Assembly (NCBI GenBank): GCA_039030125.1
Contig: JBCCEV010000038.1
Location: 1-28,150, forward strand
Source of the DNA: JBCCEV01 sp039030125
GTDB taxonomy: Bacteria; Pseudomonadota; Gammaproteobacteria; Ga0077536
Length of the DNA: 28,150 nucleotides
Direction of reading: 5' to 3'
Each line of letters opens with the position of its first letter. Positions within the stretch are counted from its first letter, which is position 1. Shown in pieces: positions 23,299 to 28,150 of this stretch. The notes under the pieces were generated by a model. The model had not been told where the DNA came from, searched no databases, and saw only the letters and a program-made list of their open reading frames with translations. A program made the translations under genes and the position numbers.

Positions 23299-23459
23299 CA
23301 CGGCGAGATTCAAAATCTGGAGCGGCGAATTTCAGGGTGAAAATCCATCCCTCGCGAAGCGCGATACGTTAACGCGCTGATTTTCTGAAAAAAGTCCCAC
23401 TTATCCCCAAATTGCTGACAACTTACCCCGATTTACGTCACAGCAATTCCACCCGAAAG

Positions 23460-23475
23460 ACACAATACCTAGTGG
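23460..23475 (+). promoter_or_regulatory. NrdR box 1 upstream of nrdA
   Basis: The 16-mer a-CAC-aataccta-GTG-g keeps the CAC-N8-GTG frame of the NrdR palindrome (about acaCwAtATaTwGtgt). Its centre is 32 bp, three helical turns, from that of box 2, the spacing known for NrdR operators in front of ribonucleotide reductase genes. Confidence 0.75.
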
Positions 23476-23487
23476 TAATAATTCACC

Positions 23488-23515
23488 TTGACCACATCCT
23501 ATGGTGTGTTAGAGT
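23488..23515 (+). promoter_or_regulatory. Candidate nrdA promoter
   Basis: TTGACC (-35, 23488-23493) and TAGAGT (-10, 23510-23515) are 16 bp apart. NrdR box 2 fills the spacer, so repressor binding would block RNA polymerase. Transcription would start near 23522, leaving a leader of about 115 nt. The -10 matches TATAAT at four of six positions. Confidence 0.5.
23492..23507 (+). promoter_or_regulatory. NrdR box 2 upstream of nrdA
   Basis: c-CAC-atcctatg-GTG-t has the same CAC-N8-GTG frame as box 1 and lies 32 bp downstream of it, between the proposed -35 and -10 elements. Together they form the paired operator expected for NrdR, the ATP/dATP-sensing repressor of nrd genes. Confidence 0.75.
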
Positions 23516-23625
23516 TTGTGACGGCTTTGCGAAAATTAAATGGGATAACGTTCCGTCATCGGCCACGAGTGACACGAATTTCCCTAAAAATTAAAGCCAT
23601 CCGTTGAGAAATTTGTTTCGTTTAC

Positions 23626-23632
23626 GGGAGGG
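23626..23632 (+). promoter_or_regulatory. Strong Shine-Dalgarno of nrdA
   Basis: GGGAGGG ends 3 nt before the ATG at 23636, with the GGAG core 6 nt from the ATG. It is the clearest ribosome site in the window and fixes the start of nrdA. Confidence 0.8.
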
Positions 23633-23635
23633 ACT

Positions 23636-26518
23636 ATGGATCTGGAGAACGTTGCCGCGTCGCCCGAGGGCTTGATGTCAATCGCAGAAAGCACCGCGCA
23701 AACAAACCCCAATATTGCAGCAACGGCGCCAGGCGAGTACCGCGTCATTAGACGTAACGGCAAGCAAACAAGTTTTGACGCCTCAAAAATCAAGGTCGCC
23801 ATGACCAAGGCATTTCTAGCCGTAGAGGGTGGCAACGCGGCGGCGTCGACGCGGGTTCATCGTCAGGTCGATGAGTTAACCGAAGCGGTTTCAAATGCCA
23901 TCACCCGACGCATGCCAAGCGGCGGTGCCATCTTCATCGAGGACATCCAGGATCAAGTTGAACTCGCGCTGATGCGCGCAGGCGAACACAAGGTGGCACG
24001 CGCCTACGTCCTCTACCGCGACGAGCGCGCCAAAGAACGCCAACAACAGGACGCGCAGAGCAGCAGCGCGCCGGTCGCGAAAAACGAGACTTCCATTAGC
24101 ATCACGCTGAGCGATGGCACCAGTGCACCCCTTGATCAGGATCGCTGGCACCAGGTCGTGCAAGAAGCCTGCGCGGGTGTCCAAGGCGCCGATGCCGGCA
24201 CTATCGTCTCAGAGAGCATGCGTTCCTTGTTCGACGGCGTCGCCGAAAACGATGTCAGCAAAGCCTTCACCATGAGCGCCAGGGTTTTCATCGAGCGCGA
24301 GCCAAATTACACCTATGTTGCCGCGCGCTTGTTACTGGATGCGCTACGGCAAGAAGCACTGTCATTTGTCCACAACATGAAGCTCGAAGCGACCCAGAGC
24401 GACATGACCGAGCATTATCCGCGGTACTTTCAGGCTTACGTGAAGCGAGCCATAGAACTTGAATTGATGGATTCGCGGCTCGGCAACTTTGATTTGGAAA
24501 AACTTGGCGCCGCACTCAAGCCAGAGCGCGATTTCCAGTTCACTTATCTGGGCCTCCAAACGCTCTACGATCGTTACTTTCTGCAGTCAGACGGAGTGCG
24601 TTTCGAACTGCCACAGGTATTCTTCATGCGGGTCGCAATGGGGCTGGCGATCAACGAAATTGATCCCGAACCCTGGGCAATCAAATTCTACGATCTGCTG
24701 TCGTCGTTCGATTTCATGAGCAGCACCCCAACCCTGTTTAATTCAGGAACACTAAGGCCCCAATTGTCCTCGTGCTACCTGACCTCGGTACCCGATGATC
24801 TTGACGGTATTTTCAGCGCCATGCGCGATAACGCGTTGCTTTCGAAATTCGCCGGAGGGTTGGGTAATGATTGGACCCCGGTAAGAGGGATGGGCGCGCA
24901 TATCAAGGGCACCAACGGCAAATCACAAGGCGTCGTGCCCTTCCTCAAGGTAGCCAACGATACCGCGGTCGCCGTCAACCAAGGCGGTAAACGCAAAGGC
25001 GCAATGTGCGCCTACCTCGAATCGTGGCATATCGATGTCGAAGAGTTCCTGGAACTGCGTAAAAACACCGGCGACGACCGGCGTCGCACCCACGACATGA
25101 ATACCGCCAACTGGGTCCCTGACTTGTTCATGAAGCGGGTCTGCGAGGAACAAGAATGGACGCTGTTTTCGCCCGACGAGGCCGGTGACCTGCATGACGC
25201 GTTCGGCGCCGAATTCGAAGCGCTCTACACCGAGTACGAAGCACGTGCCGCACGCGGCGAAATCTCGAACTTCAAGAAAGTTAACGCCGTTGACCTCTGG
25301 CGCAAGATGCTCGGCATGCTTTATGAAACAGGTCATCCGTGGATGACTTTCAAAGACTCGGTCAATGTTCGTTCGCCGCAGCAACACAACGGTGTCGTGC
25401 ACAGCTCAAACCTTTGCACCGAAATAACTTTGAATACCTCGGCCGGTCAAGAAATCGCGGTCTGCAATCTGGGATCTATCAACCTGTCCGCCCATGTTCG
25501 CGATGGTGGTCTCGACGAAGGGAAACTGGAGCGCACCATCAACATTGCGATGCGCATGCTCGACAACGTCATCGACTACAACTACTACAGCGTTCCAACC
25601 GCGCGTGCCTCGAACCTAAGACACCGCCCGGTTGGTCTCGGCCTGATGGGTTTCCAGGATTGCCTCTATCAGCTCAAATATTCCTACGCATCGCAGGAAG
25701 CGGTCGATTTCGCTGATCGTTCGATGGAGATGATCAGCTACTACGCCATTAAGGCATCAACCGATTTGGCAGAGGAGCGTGGCGCCTATAAAAGCTTCGA
25801 AGGATCTCTTTGGAGCAAGGGCGTACTGCCAATCGATTCGCTGCATTTGCTCGAAGACGATCGCGGCAACTATCTCGATGTCGACTACAGCTCCGTGATG
25901 CCCTGGGAGGGCCTGCGCGAAAGAGTCACTAACGTTGGCATGCGTAATTCCAACTGCATGGCAATCGCGCCAACAGCGACGATATCCAACATCTGTGGCG
26001 TCACGCAGTCGATAGAACCGACTTATCAGAACCTGTATGTGAAATCGAATCTATCGGGCGATTTCACCGTCGCCAACATGCGGCTGGTCGATGAGTTAAA
26101 AGAAAGTGGTCTGTGGGATGAGGTCATGGTTAACGATCTCAAATACTACGACGGCAGCGTGAGTGCGATCGATCGGATCCCACAAGATCTCAAAGCAGTT
26201 TATGCCACCGCCTTTGAAATGGACCCCCGCTGGCTCGTGGAAGCAGCTTCAAGGCGGCAGAAATGGCTAGACCAAGCGCAATCACTGAATCTTTATATGG
26301 CAGAGCCCAACGGCACCAAGCTAGACAATCTTTATAAATTTGCTTGGGTCAAAGGCTTAAAAACCACTTATTACTTGCGCACGCTGGGCGCAACTCACGT
26401 TGAAAAAAGCACTCACGCAGACGGGAAACTCAATGCTGTGACACAAGCAGCAACCACGGAGGAAAGCGAGGTTAAAGCGTGCTCAATTTTGGACCCCGAC
26501 TGTGAGGCCTGCCAATAG
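23636..26518 (+). CDS. nrdA: Class Ia ribonucleoside-diphosphate reductase, alpha subunit
   Basis: Reduces NDPs to dNDPs using a thiyl radical produced with NrdB. At 960 aa it is about 200 longer than E. coli NrdA, because of extra N-terminal sequence. An ATP-cone is at about 35-130 (VIRRNGKQTSFDASKIKVAMTKAF). A second, cone-like repeat is at about 155-235 (ITLSDGTSAPLDQDRWHQVVQEA), as known in Pseudomonas aeruginosa. Active-site residues are present: Cys 380 (QLSSCYL), the NLCTE motif with Asn 592, Cys 594 and Glu 596, and the partner Cys 610. The radical-transfer tyrosines are 912-913 (TTYYLRT), and C-terminal redox cysteines lie at 949, 956 and 959. NrdR boxes and a strong ribosome site precede it, and nrdB follows. 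Confidence 0.98.
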   Translation: MDLENVAASPEGLMSIAESTAQTNPNIAATAPGEYRVIRRNGKQTSFDASKIKVAMTKAFLAVEGGNAAASTRVHRQVDELTEAVSNAITRRMPSGGAIFIEDIQDQVELALMRAGEHKVARAYVLYRDERAKERQQQDAQSSSAPVAKNETSISITLSDGTSAPLDQDRWHQVVQEACAGVQGADAGTIVSESMRSLFDGVAENDVSKAFTMSARVFIEREPNYTYVAARLLLDALRQEALSFVHNMKLEATQSDMTEHYPRYFQAYVKRAIELELMDSRLGNFDLEKLGAALKPERDFQFTYLGLQTLYDRYFLQSDGVRFELPQVFFMRVAMGLAINEIDPEPWAIKFYDLLSSFDFMSSTPTLFNSGTLRPQLSSCYLTSVPDDLDGIFSAMRDNALLSKFAGGLGNDWTPVRGMGAHIKGTNGKSQGVVPFLKVANDTAVAVNQGGKRKGAMCAYLESWHIDVEEFLELRKNTGDDRRRTHDMNTANWVPDLFMKRVCEEQEWTLFSPDEAGDLHDAFGAEFEALYTEYEARAARGEISNFKKVNAVDLWRKMLGMLYETGHPWMTFKDSVNVRSPQQHNGVVHSSNLCTEITLNTSAGQEIAVCNLGSINLSAHVRDGGLDEGKLERTINIAMRMLDNVIDYNYYSVPTARASNLRHRPVGLGLMGFQDCLYQLKYSYASQEAVDFADRSMEMISYYAIKASTDLAEERGAYKSFEGSLWSKGVLPIDSLHLLEDDRGNYLDVDYSSVMPWEGLRERVTNVGMRNSNCMAIAPTATISNICGVTQSIEPTYQNLYVKSNLSGDFTVANMRLVDELKESGLWDEVMVNDLKYYDGSVSAIDRIPQDLKAVYATAFEMDPRWLVEAASRRQKWLDQAQSLNLYMAEPNGTKLDNLYKFAWVKGLKTTYYLRTLGATHVEKSTHADGKLNAVTQAATTEESEVKACSILDPDCEACQ

Positions 26519-26560
26519 GCGGGCACTAAAGTCGCCGACCAACTAACGATGGGGAATCAA

Positions 26561-27832
26561 ATGCTGAACTGGGACGACCCAATCGGGCAATTCAAAAACG
26601 CCGAGCCGAAAGCGGCCAAAGCAATGTTGGCCGGCGAGGCATTAGCGGCGGTGGAACGCGCCGAACAACGCCTGGAACAGGAACCGCCAGCGTCGACCAT
26701 GAGCCAACAGGCGCCGGCCGCGGCCTTGAAACCGGTTGAGACTGACGTTGTAGAAACGGTTGTGACACCCGGCGATGCCGGTGTAACCAGGTTAGAAAAT
26801 GTTGAATTCGGCGCCGGACGTCTCGCGGTTGATGACAAAAAAATGATCAACTGCCGCGCGGATCTCAATCAACTGGTGCCTTTTAAATATCAATGGGCGT
26901 GGCAAAAATATTTGGACGCCTGCGCGAACCATTGGATGCCGCAAGAGATCAATATGAACGCGGATATCGCGCTCTGGAAAGATCCCAATGGCCTCACCGA
27001 TGACGAACGGACAATCATCAAAAGAAACCTCGGATTCTTTTCGACCGCGGACTCCCTGGTCGCTAACAACCTCGTACTCGCGGTTTATCGGCTGATCACA
27101 AATCCAGAGTGCCGCCAGTACCTGCTCCGCCAGGCTTTTGAAGAGGCCTTGCATACCCATGCTTATCAATACTGTATCGAGAGCTTGGGTTTGGACGAGG
27201 CCGAAGTATTCAACATGTACCGCGAGGTGCCCTCGGTACATCGCAAGGCAGCCTGGGCCTTAACTTTCACCGAGAGCCTCGGTGACCCGAGGTTCAATAC
27301 CGGGACGCTAGAAAGCGATCAGCGTCTATTGCGCGACTTGATTGCTTTCTACATCGTTTTTGAAGGGATTTTTTTCTACGTTGGCTTCGTTCAGGTGTTG
27401 TCTATGGGACGACGCAATAAGATGACCGGCGTCGCCGAGCAGTTCCAATACATCCTGCGCGACGAGTCGATGCACATGAATTTCGGCATTGATGTCATCA
27501 ACCAAATCAAAGTGGAAAACCCTCAGCTTTGGTCCGACGACTTCCAACAAAGCATCATCGATCTAATCAAAGAAGGCGTCGAAATTGAGGTCGCTTATGC
27601 GCGGGATACGGTGCCGCGCGGCGTTCTTGGTTTCAATGCCAACATGTTCGAAGAATACCTGCACTTTATTGCCAATCGACGCTGCATGCAGGTGGGGCTA
27701 CCAGAACTTTATCCAGGAGCCACAAATCCATTCCCGTGGATGAGTGAGGTCATGGATTTGAAGAAGGAAAAGAACTTTTTTGAAACTCGGGTCACCGAGT
27801 ACCAAACCGGCGGTGCGCTTAGCTGGGACTAA
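26561..27832 (+). CDS. nrdB: Class Ia ribonucleoside-diphosphate reductase, beta subunit
   Basis: The di-iron/tyrosyl-radical subunit paired with NrdA. With ATG 26561 it has 423 residues. An upstream ATG at 26549 is possible but has no ribosome site, while GGGGA precedes 26561. The first ~75 residues are an Ala/Glu/Val-rich extension absent from E. coli NrdB. The metal ligands are all visible: Asp 164 (STADSL), Glu 195 and His 198 (EALH), Glu 268 (VFEGIFF), and Glu 302 and His 305 (ESMH). The radical Tyr 202 lies four residues after His 198. The C-terminus YQTGGALSWD is complete, so the gene is intact despite the unusual sequence right behind it. The gap to nrdA is 42 nt, so one operon. Confidence 0.97.
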   Translation: MLNWDDPIGQFKNAEPKAAKAMLAGEALAAVERAEQRLEQEPPASTMSQQAPAAALKPVETDVVETVVTPGDAGVTRLENVEFGAGRLAVDDKKMINCRADLNQLVPFKYQWAWQKYLDACANHWMPQEINMNADIALWKDPNGLTDDERTIIKRNLGFFSTADSLVANNLVLAVYRLITNPECRQYLLRQAFEEALHTHAYQYCIESLGLDEAEVFNMYREVPSVHRKAAWALTFTESLGDPRFNTGTLESDQRLLRDLIAFYIVFEGIFFYVGFVQVLSMGRRNKMTGVAEQFQYILRDESMHMNFGIDVINQIKVENPQLWSDDFQQSIIDLIKEGVEIEVAYARDTVPRGVLGFNANMFEEYLHFIANRRCMQVGLPELYPGATNPFPWMSEVMDLKKEKNFFETRVTEYQTGGALSWD

Positions 27833-27833
27833 G

Positions 27834-28150
27834 TGGGCATTAGACCAGGGTGCTGAAGCGTCTCGCTTAACGACCCATGCTAAGCTTCAAGAAGCAAAAG
27901 AGTCTGCTGGTAATGACTGGGTATTTAATCCAGATAATCCTGGTAAAATTCAACTTTATGATGGTCGTACCGGTGAACCTTTTGACCAGCCAACAACCGT
28001 AGGTAAGGCCTATATGTTGAAGCTTGTTCACTTGGTGGATGACAAGATTCATGCGCGCCCTACTGGTCCTTATTCTCTGGTGACTCAGCAGCCCTTGGGC
28101 GGTAAGGCTCAGCAAGGAGGCCAGCGATTTGGTGAGATGGAAGTCTGGGC
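27834..28150 (+). pseudogene. rpoB: Fragment of RNA polymerase beta subunit (C-terminal region), likely foreign sequence
   Basis: The frame from 27834 to the window end reads 105 codons without a stop and without a start. The second half is unmistakable RpoB: KIQLYDGRTGEPFDQP, YMLKLVHLVDDKIHARPTG, PYSLVTQQPLGGKAQQGG, QRFGEMEVWA. Gammaproteobacterial RpoB has KLNHLVDDKMHARSTG and KAQFGGQRF at these places, so this copy is of another type, closer to cyanobacterial or candidate-phylum proteins. The first part (WALDQGAEASRLTTHAKLQ) is less conserved. By hand count about 40% of third codon positions are G or C, against about 57% in the last 70 codons of nrdB. The N-terminal >1,000 residues are missing. 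It is best explained as a mis-joined contig end; a genomic remnant is less likely. Beyond the window the frame may continue to the real rpoB stop. Confidence 0.85.

Larger units (their letters stand above)
23275..23635. other. Divergent cpdA / nrdA intergenic region
   Basis: This 361-nt gap has no gene. From left to right it holds the cpdA hairpin, then a second dyad, agcgcg / cgcgct (23358-23363 and 23373-23378). Next come a DnaA-box-like TTATCCCCA at 23401-23409 (one mismatch to TTATCCACA), two NrdR-type boxes with an overlapping promoter, an AT-rich leader and a strong ribosome site for nrdA. A 60-codon open frame inside it has no family resemblance and overlaps the operators, so I do not call it a gene. 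Confidence 0.7.

Noticed and set aside
23412..23594. A 60-codon open frame upstream of nrdA
   Set aside because: It covers the NrdR boxes and promoter, has no ribosome site and resembles no family.
27834..28150. rpoB as a normal downstream gene of this genome
   Set aside because: It lacks a start, promoter and >1,000 N-terminal residues, and its sequence type and codon use differ from the rest of the window.
1..28150. A new defence, mobile or CRISPR-type system
   Set aside because: Nearly every gene belongs to a known housekeeping family in a familiar order; there are no arrays, transposases, integrases or nuclease-toxin cassettes.

Overview
The window is mostly a compact, moderately GC-rich stretch of a gammaproteobacterial chromosome. 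The evidence is the protein types and the gene order. There is an ftsK-lolA-rarA-crcB-serS run, an aat-bpt-infA run, and a lolC-lolD / DUF2062 / comEC-exbB-exbD-lpxK-trm112-kdsB-phosphatase block. As I remember them, these orders resemble those of Pseudomonas and relatives. Class Ia nrdAB of the long, two-ATP-cone type fits the same picture. KDO and lipid A genes show a Gram-negative envelope. I cannot name a genus. The last ~318 bases do not belong with the rest: they encode the C-terminal part of an RNA polymerase beta subunit of a different bacterial type, joined directly after the nrdB stop. The contig end is therefore probably a chimera.

Layout. 1-323 (+): the tail of a Bax-inhibitor-1/YccA membrane protein, a strong hairpin and a 60-residue membrane protein. 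320-6248 (-): one gene train read leftward, ftsK, lolA, rarA, crcB, serS. It covers chromosome segregation, lipoprotein trafficking, replication-fork repair, fluoride export and tRNA charging. 6341-9530 (+): an accessory-looking trio of alpha/beta hydrolase, metallophosphoesterase and AbgT-family transporter. 9584-13431 (+): a DUF1820 protein, an unrecognised exported protein, a FemAB-like acyltransferase, aat and bpt (N-degron tagging) and infA.

13571-19294 (-): a tightly overlapping set read leftward, comEC, exbB/tolQ-like, exbD/tolR-like, lpxK, trm112-like, kdsB and a low-molecular-weight tyrosine phosphatase. LpxK and KdsB supply lipid A phosphorylation and activated KDO for LPS. 19371-19898 (+): a DUF2062 membrane protein. 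19907-21821 (-): lolC-type permease and lolD ATPase, which with LolA at 3311-3982 form most of a lipoprotein export path. 21872-22531 (+): tsaB. 22528-23274 (-): a CpdA-like phosphodiesterase. 23275-23635: a regulatory region with two NrdR-type operators. 23636-27832 (+): nrdA and nrdB. 27834-28150 (+): the foreign rpoB fragment.

I found no CRISPR array, insertion sequence, prophage, toxin-antitoxin pair or tRNA, and nothing that amounts to a new biological system. The observations most worth following are the rpoB junction, the paired NrdR boxes, the single hook-bearing Lol permease, the perfect 12-bp hairpin near the left end, and start codons that sit directly on promoter-like or hairpin sequences.
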